Assembly (NCBI GenBank): GCA_963824985.1 | Contig: CAWGRQ010000027.1 | Location: forward strand, 1-64,000 | Source: JAFNAG01 sp963824985 | GTDB taxonomy: Bacteria > Acidobacteriota > UBA6911 | DNA: 64,000 bases | Reading direction: 5' to 3' | Part shown: positions 15,234-23,476 of the stretch, one piece after another | How positions within the stretch are numbered: position 1 is the stretch's first letter | How the letters are laid out: each line of letters begins with the position of its first letter | Position numbers and translations under genes: made by a program | The notes under the pieces: model-generated | What the model was told of the DNA's origin: nothing | The model's input: only the letters and a program-made list of their open reading frames with translations | Database searches by the model: none

Positions 15234-18179
15234 TCACTTCTTCCCGGCGGGGTCGAGGCGCTTGAGTTCCTCGAACCAGTTCTGCACGAGAGTCATTTCG
15301 GTCACGGGCGTGGGCTTCCTTTGCTCGAGCCTGGTCATGAGGAAGCGCTGACCGTCAAGGGACAGGTCATAGGCACGTATTTTGGCCCCGCGATCATAAT
15401 GTCCCGGATTTTCAAACAACATGCGCGGCTTGCCGACCGCGAACCCGCCCTCGCTCTGAACACCCGCGGTCCAGACTTGATCCGCCCATCGGTAGAAGAT
15501 CTGTTTGCCGTTTCTGGCCCAAAGCGGCTCGAGGCCTCCTTCGCTCGACACCGCAATCTTGAAGTGCCGATCGGGGAAGTCCTGCACGTAGACCTCGAAC
15601 CGCCCTGACTCATTGGATGCGTAGGCAATCCAGCGGCGGTCGGGAGAGAACTCCGGGTGTTGTTCACCGGATGGGGAATTCAAGAACGGCGTCTCTCGCC
15701 CGGTGCGGGTGTCCAGTACGGCGATGTCGTCGCCCGTCTTGGCGTGATATTCCACCACCGTGATGGTCGTCCCGTCCGGTGGATACGACCCGGCAAATTG
15801 CGCATATTCACTGGTCGTAATCTTCTCCGCCGGTGAGCTTCCGTCGCAAGACTGCCCAAAAAGGCGCATCATCAGAGATCTTTCCCATACGAAAAGAAGG
15901 CTTTTCCCGTCTGGAGTCCAGACCGGATAGCAAGCCCATCCCTCATTCGTCAGCTGGTAATTCGTGCCTTTGTTGATGTCGTACACCCAGATCTGCCATT
16001 CTCGCCCTCCGGTTGCATAGGCAATCTTCCGGCCGTCGGGGGAAAGACGCGGAGCAAAATAGGGAAACTTCTTGTCCGTGACCGGCTGCTCATTTCCCTT
16101 CTGATCCACCCAAACCAGCGTGTTCTGCAAGTCGGGCATGATGCCGCCTGCCGCGTATATCAGCGATCCTGAGTCAGACAACGCAAACTGGCCGGCGCCG
16201 GAATTATTGGGGGTGACCGTGCTGAAGGCTTGCATGACATTTCCCACCAGAGGGAATGGCTGCCCGACGATCTCCAGCCTGGCCTGATCAAAACGCACGG
16301 CCGTAAGCACGCCCTGTTTCAAGAATACGATGTGCCCAGTGGGAACATACCTGGCATCTGCTGCATCCGGTAATAGCGGGTGCCACTCTCGGGTATCCAG
16401 CCGGAGCAGAGAAAGCGAGGGATGGGGATCAAAACCGCCTTTCATGACCGAAAAGAGTACAGCCTTCCCATTGGGAAGCATGTGCGGCAGGCGGTGTCCT
16501 GACTCCCCCCGTTTCCGGTCAGGCTTGGTTAAAGGCTCGGGCTTACCACCGTCAGTTGAAACTAAAAAGAGCCCGCCTTCAGTCGCAAATACAATGCTGT
16601 TGGCGCTATCCCAATCCGCGCCATACATAGGTCGAGCGTCGCACAACTCAGCGGCCACTCCGCCTTCTATCGGAACCTTCTTCAGCTTCTTTTCTGCCCA
16701 GAATCCCACCCAGCGGTTGTCGGGCGACAGGAAGGGATTGATGCCCCCTTCTGTTCCGCTGATGGGCTTGGTTTCGGATTGATCCAGGTATCGCAGGAAC
16801 AGCCGGGGCTTCGCCTGCGGACCGGGATTTTCCTCGATTGCGCTGTAAACGACGAACCTGCCGTCGCTGGAGATGGCCATCGCGGTCCGGGCCGGGCGCT
16901 GCATTTCGAAGTCCCGGCGCATGCCGTCCAGCCAGTGACCTGGTTCGACTTTGATGGTCGATGTGACAATTGCAGCAGAGGGCCCCGGCTGAAAATATCG
17001 AATCAGCCCGATGGCGATCATGATGCCGGCGAATAACCCCACGGCCACACCAGCAGACAGCCAGGTGAATGAGGATTGTCGGGAAACCCGCGCCTGTACT
17101 TCAGGCCGAGCAGACAATTCCCTGATTTCGATCCGCGCATCCGCGATGTCGTGAAGGCGCTCCCTGGGATCCTTCTGGAGACATCGGCGCAGCAAATCCC
17201 TCGCTTTCAGCGGTGAGTCAGACGGCAGGGCTTGCCAATTTGGCTCGCCCTTGAGTATCGAAGCCAATGTCTCGGTAACTGTATCACCTTGGAAGGGACG
17301 TTTTCCGGTCAAGCACTCGTACAGGACGCATCCGAAAGCCCAGATGTCCGCGCGCTTATCCACGGTTTTGCCCTGGGCTTGCTCCGGGGCCATATAGGCG
17401 GCCGTACCCAGGATCAACCCCGGCCGGGTGATTCGATCCGTCAAGGTCGGAGATTTCGATGCGTCGACTGCGGGCGTGTCCTGCTCAAACGCCTTCGCCA
17501 GCCCGAAGTCCAGGATCTTTACCTTCCCCTCAGGCGTGATCTTCACATTCGCCGGCTTCAGGTCGCGATGGACGATCCCCTTCTCGTGCGCCGCCTCGAG
17601 TCCCTCCGCTATCTGGCGGCAAGTCTCCAATGCCTCCTCGATCGGCAACGGGCCCTTCGCGATCCGCTCCGCCAGCGTTTGCCCCGCCGCCAGTTCCATG
17701 ACGATGTATCGCTTCCCTTCGCACTCCTCTAGGCCGTAGATTGCCGCAATGTTGGGATGACTCAGCGTCGCCAGCAACCGCGCCTCCCGCTCGAACCGCG
17801 CCAACCGTTCCGGATCCGCCGAGAAAATTGCCGGCAAAGCCTTGATCGCAACTTCCCGGTTAAGACGGGTGTCGCCGGCGCGATAAACTATTCCCATGCC
17901 GCCGCCGCCGATCTTCTCCTTCACCCGGTAGTGCAGCACCGTCCGTCCGCTCAGGTCTTCCTCCGGCTCTCCCGCCAACTCCCGGGCCGCCACTTCCAGC
18001 GCCGGGGACGACATCAAGCCATCCGCTTCCGACCGGCATGCCATGAGCGATTCGACTTCCTTCCGCAGCATTATGTCCCCGGCACAGGCCTGGGCCAAGA
18101 ACGCTTCCCGCTCCAAGGGTCCACGATCAACGAGGGACTGATAGATTGCTTTCGCCTTGCGCCAACGCTCTTCGTTCAT
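15234..18179 (-). CDS. Transmembrane Ser/Thr protein kinase with PD40-type beta-propeller
   Basis: 981 residues. A conserved N-terminal helical segment (1-75) precedes a PknB-type kinase domain: glycine loop at 91-96, VAIK with Lys113, HRDLKPAN at 204-211, DFG at 224-226 and MAPEQ in the activation segment. One membrane helix lies near residue 385 (AGVAVGLFAGIMIAIGLI). The rest consists of WD40/TolB-like repeats (FLSPDNRWVGF, LSPDGRKIAYA, FSPDRRWIAYA) that would be extracytoplasmic. It is the last gene of a sigma-kinase-kinase operon, 30 bp behind its paralogue. The sensed signal is unknown. Confidence 0.93.
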   Translation of the reverse strand: MNEERWRKAKAIYQSLVDRGPLEREAFLAQACAGDIMLRKEVESLMACRSEADGLMSSPALEVAARELAGEPEEDLSGRTVLHYRVKEKIGGGGMGIVYRAGDTRLNREVAIKALPAIFSADPERLARFEREARLLATLSHPNIAAIYGLEECEGKRYIVMELAAGQTLAERIAKGPLPIEEALETCRQIAEGLEAAHEKGIVHRDLKPANVKITPEGKVKILDFGLAKAFEQDTPAVDASKSPTLTDRITRPGLILGTAAYMAPEQAQGKTVDKRADIWAFGCVLYECLTGKRPFQGDTVTETLASILKGEPNWQALPSDSPLKARDLLRRCLQKDPRERLHDIADARIEIRELSARPEVQARVSRQSSFTWLSAGVAVGLFAGIMIAIGLIRYFQPGPSAAIVTSTIKVEPGHWLDGMRRDFEMQRPARTAMAISSDGRFVVYSAIEENPGPQAKPRLFLRYLDQSETKPISGTEGGINPFLSPDNRWVGFWAEKKLKKVPIEGGVAAELCDARPMYGADWDSANSIVFATEGGLFLVSTDGGKPEPLTKPDRKRGESGHRLPHMLPNGKAVLFSVMKGGFDPHPSLSLLRLDTREWHPLLPDAADARYVPTGHIVFLKQGVLTAVRFDQARLEIVGQPFPLVGNVMQAFSTVTPNNSGAGQFALSDSGSLIYAAGGIMPDLQNTLVWVDQKGNEQPVTDKKFPYFAPRLSPDGRKIAYATGGREWQIWVYDINKGTNYQLTNEGWACYPVWTPDGKSLLFVWERSLMMRLFGQSCDGSSPAEKITTSEYAQFAGSYPPDGTTITVVEYHAKTGDDIAVLDTRTGRETPFLNSPSGEQHPEFSPDRRWIAYASNESGRFEVYVQDFPDRHFKIAVSSEGGLEPLWARNGKQIFYRWADQVWTAGVQSEGGFAVGKPRMLFENPGHYDRGAKIRAYDLSLDGQRFLMTRLEQRKPTPVTEMTLVQNWFEELKRLDPAGKK

Positions 18180-18209
18180 GCCTTTTCGCCGAAGCCTCTG
18201 CTCATAGTC

Positions 18210-21101
18210 CTATTTCTTCAAGGCGGATTGCCAGTTCATCACCACCGTGTATTGCATCCGGTTGTTCTTATCTATAGGTGCGGCTGCGATAAAAAACCTT
18301 CCATCTGCGCTGGCATCCCAGAGATTAGATTCAAAAGGCCCTTGCGGGTCGGATGTCGGTGCCACCGCCTGCGGCTTCCCGGACCGGAAAGTCGGGCCCC
18401 GGGCAATATCGACAGCCATAAGCTGGCCCTTGTTTGAACAATAATAAAGTTCCCGGCCGTCACCTCGCCAGTGTGGGTCCCCTCCCCCTCTATTTAAGAT
18501 TTCCCATATGCCGCCCGTCTCCACCGCAGACGCGGCGGAGTTCATGAAAAACGATCGGACGTAGAGCCCAGGTCTGGCTCTGTAAGCCACCCAGTGTCCA
18601 TCGGGAGAAAAGCGGGCTTTTCTCAGCCCGAGTTCGGGTTGGTTGATTAGGAACGGGATCGATTTCCGGTCACGATCCATCAGGAGCACCCAGATATCGT
18701 CGATCGACGTGTTGTGCACCACGGAGTACAGCAGGAAGGCTCCGTCTTGCGACCAACTCGTAGCCTGTTTGTCTTCGGGGGTCTTGAGCAGAGCCTCTTC
18801 ATTCTTGATTCCGCTTACCGGTTTTTGATAAAGGTCGTAATGACCGTCCCTGTTTGAGCTGAAGACGATGGTGTTTCCGTCCGGCGACCAGACCGGATCT
18901 TTATCTCTTGCGGCACCGAAGGTAAAGCGCCGGCTCGTGCCGTCGCCGGAGAGATCCATCAGATAGATGTTGGCTGTCTTTTCGGTAATTTTGCTCACAG
19001 CCAGGCGAGTGCCGTCGGGCGAAAGCGCCAGCCCCTGATAGTTTGCCGACTCCCCAAAAGTACCCAGAACGTTGCCCGCCCGGTCGTACCGGGTGATTTG
19101 CCGCTCAGGTATGGGTGGCGGCAGGAGAAACATCAGGACGCCGTTGGCCGAAGCCGAAAAATCCGTCCATCCCGTGCCCTCCTCGTCAGGAACCACATCG
19201 ACAACAGTCGATGCCTGTCCGATCAGCTTCAGCCGGTTGTTGTCGATGCGCTGAGCCATGAGAGTGCCGCCCCGATCGAATAGCAGGTAGCCGATAGCCG
19301 GGTCTGTCGAGGGTGTATACACCGCCTGCGAATTGCTTGCCATCAACGGCTTCGAATTCTGTTGCTCGGGTTTGGCATCCAGGGAACCCAGGGCAATGTC
19401 GCCACTTCCATTGCTATAGGCTCGACCGTAAACAAAGTGCCGTCCATCGGGCAGGAAACAGGGGCCATATTGCCACAGTTCCTGATGTGCGGTGTCCACT
19501 GCTGTAATTTGAATCGGGACGCCACCGGATGCGGGCACACGGAAAATGCCGGTTTTGCTTTGGGCGACGATGATCACGTCGTCCCGGTTCCAGGCGCACA
19601 GTCCCCACCCCTTCACATTTGTCAGTACAATCTTCGGTGAACCTCCGGTTGCCTCGATCTTCATGAGGTTTCCGCCCAGCACATATGCGATGAAACGGCT
19701 GTCCGGCGACCAGGCGGGCACCTGGGCTCCAGCGGCTGTAAGGTCGCGCGTTTCTCCCGACTCCAGAAAATGAACCCGGATCCGGCCCCCCCCGTAAAAG
19801 AGAAGCTTGCGGCCATCGGGCGACAGCACGGAATTCGTACTGCCAGCCGGAGGCATAATCTGGAAACGCAACTGCGTCTCTGGAGCAGGCGGTTTTTCGC
19901 TAAGATGTTTTAATGCAACCGGAATCAGGCTCACAGCCAGCAGGGCTGACGCAATTGCCGCGCTCCAGGCCAGCCACAGTCGCCGATCGCCGCGCGGAGC
20001 CCGCGCAGCGTTGGAATGTGGCGCTTTATCGCTGAGCGACGTCTCAATAACGAGGCGCGCTTCGCCGATATCGCGCAGGCGGCGCTTTGAATCCTTGTCG
20101 AGGCAGCGATGCAACAACTCGTTCGTCCTAGGTTGTAAGGCGGCGGGCAGAATCCGCCAATCCGGCTCGCCTTTGAGTATCGAGGCCAATGTCTCGGTAA
20201 CTGTATCTCCGTCGAAGGGATGCCTTCCTGTCAGGCATTCGTACAGAATACAGCCGAATGTCCAGATGTCCGCCCGCTTGTCTACGGTCTTTCCCTGGGC
20301 TTGCTCGGGAGCCATATAGGCGGCCGTACCCAGGATCACCCCCGACCGGGTCATTCGATCCGTCAAAGTCGGAGATTTCGATGCGTCGACTGCGGGCGTT
20401 TCCTGCTCAAACGCTTTCGCCAGCCCGAAGTCCAGGATCTTTACCTTCCCCTCCGGCGTGATCTTCACATTCGCCGGCTTCAGGTCGCGATGGACGATTC
20501 CCTTCTCGTGCGCCGCCTCGAGTCCCTCCGCAATCTGGCGGCAAATCTCCAATGCCTCCTCGATCGGCAACGGGCCCTTCGCGATCCGCTCCGCCAGCGT
20601 TTGCCCTGCCGCCAGTTCCATGACGATGTATCGCTTCCCTTCGCACTCCTCTAGGCCGTAGATCGCGGCAACGTTCGGATGACTCAGCGTCGCCAGCAAC
20701 CGCGCCTCCCGCTCGAACCGCGCCAACCGTTCCGGATCCGCCGAGAAAATTGCCGGCAAAGCCTTGATCGCTACTTCCCGGTTAAGACGGGTGTCGCCGG
20801 CGCGGTACACGATTCCCATGCCGCCGGCGCCGATCTTCTCCTTCACCCGATAGTGCAGCAACGCCCGGCCGCTGAGGTCTTCCTCCGGCTCACTTGCCAA
20901 CTCCCGAACTACCACCTCCAGCGCCGGGGATGCCATCAAGCCATCCGCTTCCGATTGGCACGCGATGAGCGATTCGACTTCCTTCCGCAGCGTCTCGTCT
21001 CCGGCACAGGCCTGCGCCAGATACGCATCCTTCTGCGACGAGTCCCTTTCAACAAGGGATTGATAGATTGCTTTCGCTTTCCGCCAACGCTCTTCGTTCA
21101 T
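18210..21101 (-). CDS. Transmembrane Ser/Thr protein kinase with PD40-type propeller, paralogue
   Basis: 963 residues from the ATG at 21101, which overlaps the sigma factor stop as ATGA. The first 330 residues are nearly identical to the neighbouring kinase and align without a gap (constant offset of 2922 bp): glycine loop, VAIK, HRDLKPAN and DFG are all present. After the membrane helix (about residue 370, LWLAWSAAIASALLAVSLI) the propeller diverges strongly. This is a tandem duplication in which the signalling half stayed the same and the sensor half changed. Confidence 0.93.
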   Translation of the reverse strand: MNEERWRKAKAIYQSLVERDSSQKDAYLAQACAGDETLRKEVESLIACQSEADGLMASPALEVVVRELASEPEEDLSGRALLHYRVKEKIGAGGMGIVYRAGDTRLNREVAIKALPAIFSADPERLARFEREARLLATLSHPNVAAIYGLEECEGKRYIVMELAAGQTLAERIAKGPLPIEEALEICRQIAEGLEAAHEKGIVHRDLKPANVKITPEGKVKILDFGLAKAFEQETPAVDASKSPTLTDRMTRSGVILGTAAYMAPEQAQGKTVDKRADIWTFGCILYECLTGRHPFDGDTVTETLASILKGEPDWRILPAALQPRTNELLHRCLDKDSKRRLRDIGEARLVIETSLSDKAPHSNAARAPRGDRRLWLAWSAAIASALLAVSLIPVALKHLSEKPPAPETQLRFQIMPPAGSTNSVLSPDGRKLLFYGGGRIRVHFLESGETRDLTAAGAQVPAWSPDSRFIAYVLGGNLMKIEATGGSPKIVLTNVKGWGLCAWNRDDVIIVAQSKTGIFRVPASGGVPIQITAVDTAHQELWQYGPCFLPDGRHFVYGRAYSNGSGDIALGSLDAKPEQQNSKPLMASNSQAVYTPSTDPAIGYLLFDRGGTLMAQRIDNNRLKLIGQASTVVDVVPDEEGTGWTDFSASANGVLMFLLPPPIPERQITRYDRAGNVLGTFGESANYQGLALSPDGTRLAVSKITEKTANIYLMDLSGDGTSRRFTFGAARDKDPVWSPDGNTIVFSSNRDGHYDLYQKPVSGIKNEEALLKTPEDKQATSWSQDGAFLLYSVVHNTSIDDIWVLLMDRDRKSIPFLINQPELGLRKARFSPDGHWVAYRARPGLYVRSFFMNSAASAVETGGIWEILNRGGGDPHWRGDGRELYYCSNKGQLMAVDIARGPTFRSGKPQAVAPTSDPQGPFESNLWDASADGRFFIAAAPIDKNNRMQYTVVMNWQSALKK

Positions 21102-21673
21102 GCCTCTTCGCCTCGTTTCAATTCCCGCGCCAGCCAGACCTTCGCATGCTCCCATTCACGCAGCACCGTCTTCGATGAGATCTTCAGCACTTCCGCCGTC
21201 TCTTCCGCAGTGAGCCCGCCAAAGAAACGCAATTCCACCACCTGCGCCTCCCTCGAGTCGAAGGCGGCCAACGCATTGAGAGCATCGTCGAGCGCAATGA
21301 GGTCCCCGCGCCGGACCGGCGAGGGGACCATACCTTCGTCGAACTCGACCTTGCCGGTGTTGCCTCCCCGTTTGCGCGCCCTGCGTGAGCGCGCGAATTC
21401 GACCAGGATGCGCCGCATCACCGTTGCGGAAATGGCAAAAAAGTGGGCGCGATCCCGCCAGTCGACCTGCTTCGCATGAACGAGTCGCAGGTACGCCTCG
21501 TTAACCAACGCGCTGGTCTGCAGCGTGTGCCCGGGACACTCACGCACCATGTAGATATGCGCCAGCCTTCGCAATTCGTCATGCACAAGAGGAACCAGCC
21601 TCTCCAGGGCAAACTTGTCGCCACGCGTCCAGGCATGAAGCAGACACGTCACTTCCTGCGGAGTAGTTTCCAT
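21098..21673 (-). CDS. ECF sigma factor of the acidobacterial kinase-linked type
   Basis: 191 residues from ATG 21673 (METTPQEV). Region 2 (ALVNEAYLRLVH, DWRDRAHFFAISATVMRRIL) and region 4 (VVELRFFGGLTAEETAEVL) are clear, with an insertion between them. The pattern matches the family known as TIGR02999, which is frequently found beside Ser/Thr kinases in Acidobacteria and Planctomycetes. It is first in the operon and overlaps the first kinase by 4 bp, so kinase activity probably controls it. No anti-sigma factor is nearby. Confidence 0.9.
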   Translation of the reverse strand: METTPQEVTCLLHAWTRGDKFALERLVPLVHDELRRLAHIYMVRECPGHTLQTSALVNEAYLRLVHAKQVDWRDRAHFFAISATVMRRILVEFARSRRARKRGGNTGKVEFDEGMVPSPVRRGDLIALDDALNALAAFDSREAQVVELRFFGGLTAEETAEVLKISSKTVLREWEHAKVWLARELKRGEEA

Positions 21674-21882
21674 TCCTGATTCAACAATAAAAATGCGAAT
21701 AACTGGTCCCGAGCTGTCCGCATTATACACAGTCTTGAGCTGCTTTGATACTCCGTATCGGACGGACAAGGAGGGCATTCGATCCCCAACGGGATGTTTT
21801 GCAGAGGCATGTCCGTTTTTGTCTTGAGTCTGCGCATTAGGGGCCAAGCGCGGCGAAATTTCGCCGCCGGAAAAGAGGCCCC

Positions 21883-22566
21883 ATGGAATTTCGCGCAAGT
21901 GTCCGGATCCTGATCGTGAGCGTTTTCCTATTCGTTGTTCTCCAACCGTCCCGTGCTTCCGGCGGCATTCTGACCGACCGACTGTCACGCCACGACCTGA
22001 AGATCTGGAAGTCGATCGTGATGACGGTGCTGAAGCAGGACAAGCAGGGCCTGCCTCTGCATCCTAGGATCCTGGATCTGTGGCGGAACCTGGAAGCGAG
22101 CGAACACGAAGTGTATATCGAGATGACAGATCAGGATGCCGGCTACTCCAATCTGGCCGGGAAATTCACTATCGAGGTATTGGATCCCGCCGGGAAGCGA
22201 CATATTTGCGTCATCCGTCTAAACCTTCCCACCATTCGCCGGGCGTATGCTAGGCCGTCCGCGATGTGTCCCGATGGATTTGTCCCGTTTGCAGGTCTTG
22301 GAGAAACGGATCGTTACACGGAAGTCCTGGGCCATGAAATGGCTCACGCGCTTTCAACTCTGCAGGATCAGGATTACCTCCGGCTCTTCCTGGAATCGGA
22401 AAAGGAAATTGCAGAATATGATCGCCTTCTCCAACAACGGGATGCCTCACGTGGCGATCTCGAGGGCCAATTGGAAAGGATCAAGTCTATACAGCGAGTA
22501 TTGGAGAGACCGGCAGAAGATGCAGAGGCCGACATCTGGCGTGAAATGCATAAGATTAGAAAATAA
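21883..22566 (+). CDS. Secreted protein with an HExxH zinc-binding motif
   Basis: 227 residues. The N-terminus is a signal peptide (SVRILIVSVFLFVVLQPSRA, cleavage around residue 26). Residues 151-155 read HEMAH in the context EVLGHEMAHAL, the helix motif of zinc metallopeptidases. A C-terminal coiled helical region follows (LLQQRDASRGDLEGQLERI). No third zinc ligand could be assigned with confidence. It is the last gene before the right island boundary and is transcribed away from the sigma-kinase operon. A lysin-like or substrate-processing role is possible but not shown. Confidence 0.65.
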   Translation: MEFRASVRILIVSVFLFVVLQPSRASGGILTDRLSRHDLKIWKSIVMTVLKQDKQGLPLHPRILDLWRNLEASEHEVYIEMTDQDAGYSNLAGKFTIEVLDPAGKRHICVIRLNLPTIRRAYARPSAMCPDGFVPFAGLGETDRYTEVLGHEMAHALSTLQDQDYLRLFLESEKEIAEYDRLLQQRDASRGDLEGQLERIKSIQRVLERPAEDAEADIWREMHKIRK

Positions 22567-23060
22567 TCTCACTCAGATGTTTATCGCAACTGTTTGCTTG
22601 TGCCAAAAGTGCCTGCTGGCGAACTAGGCTTCGATGTTGCGAATGTGAACACGTGCCCGATCTACCACAGATGGGGGTTGTGGCGCCGCGAATACCCCCA
22701 AGAAAATGCAGCCCCGAAAAGAAAAACTGCCCCACAACGGCCCCACTATCAAATTTATTGTCCAGTCAAGCGAACGATAACACTTTTACAATCAACAGTT
22801 GGATCCCAAAGGCTCACTTCCGGCATTGGGTATTGTTTTATCTGGACGACCATTTTTGAATATGGTGCCTGATCTCAGTTCCTCATTTCTGATTGCAAAT
22901 TCAGCAATCGCAATTGGTAGCGGACAATGACCACTGGCGCGAACATGTTGGAACGTGGGAATTTGGATGTCCGATTCGATGGAAATTGGTCAAGAAATGA
23001 GCTTGGAGCAAGACCAGAAAAATCTATTTATGTTTTTGATTATTAATGACTTATTGGAGA
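22567..23060. other. Non-coding stretch inside the right island boundary
   Basis: No credible gene. It is AT-richer than the surroundings, which fits a recombination end. It holds GCCCCACAACGGCCCCACT at 22729-22747, a 17/19 match to 11517-11535 near the other end and in the same orientation. Confidence 0.6.
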
Positions 23061-23137
23061 TGGTAGCGACGGGTGGAATCGAACCACCGACCTTGGGGTT
23101 ATGAATCCCACGCTCTAACCGACTGAGCTACGTCGCC
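23061..23137 (-). tRNA. tRNA-Met (anticodon CAT)
   Basis: 77 nt with encoded CCA. The acceptor stem GGCGACG pairs with CGTCGCT, the D arm is GCTC/GAGC, the anticodon loop is TTCATAA, and the T arm is GGTGG-TTCGATT-CCACC. The closing pair of the anticodon stem is A-C. The elongator form fits better than initiator because the G-C run at the anticodon stem is missing; an Ile (lysidine) identity cannot be excluded by eye. Its 3' 49 nt recur at 11363. Confidence 0.92.
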
Positions 23138-23476
23138 CCATTGAATCCGGAACAGAAAACACCTCTGCGGCATTGCATTTTGAGGTCTCCACGCCCACTT
23201 TTCAAGTTCAAAGTAGGCTCGCGCCCCTGTCCGCTTCTCCCCAACCCGTTCCCAGGCTGAACTCTGGTGCCACGCCTCTGAAACCGCAGCCGGCGCGCCC
23301 GCCCGGAGAACGCCCCCGGGAAGCAGGACAGACAGTTTTACAAGGACTTTCGGGCGCAGATGCCTGCTGCAAAGATCCGAGGTCCGGCGACCGGAATCTC
23401 CACGATCTTCCGGCGGGATTCCGAAGTCGTGCCGGAAGGCTAATGCCGTTCCGATAAACGGCCGAAAAGCAAGGAG
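23138..23476. other. Intergenic region upstream of the hybrid kinase
   Basis: Nothing clear is seen apart from GC-rich inverted stretches. AAGGAG abuts the ATG at 23477, which is too close for a normal Shine-Dalgarno site, so the kinase start may be slightly different. Confidence 0.4.

Larger units (their letters stand above)
11363..23109. mobile_element. Putative integrated island bounded by tRNA-Met direct repeats
   Basis: The 49 bp at 11363-11411 repeat exactly at 23061-23109, where they are the 3' half of a complete tRNA-Met. Integrases commonly use tRNA 3' ends as attachment sites and leave this arrangement: an intact gene at one end and a 3' fragment at the other. The interior carries plasmid-like genes (parA, replication-like HTH gene), a toxin-antitoxin pair and a sigma/kinase operon. 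No integrase gene is inside, so the element is immobile alone, was integrated by a recombinase in trans, or has lost one. Confidence 0.6.
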
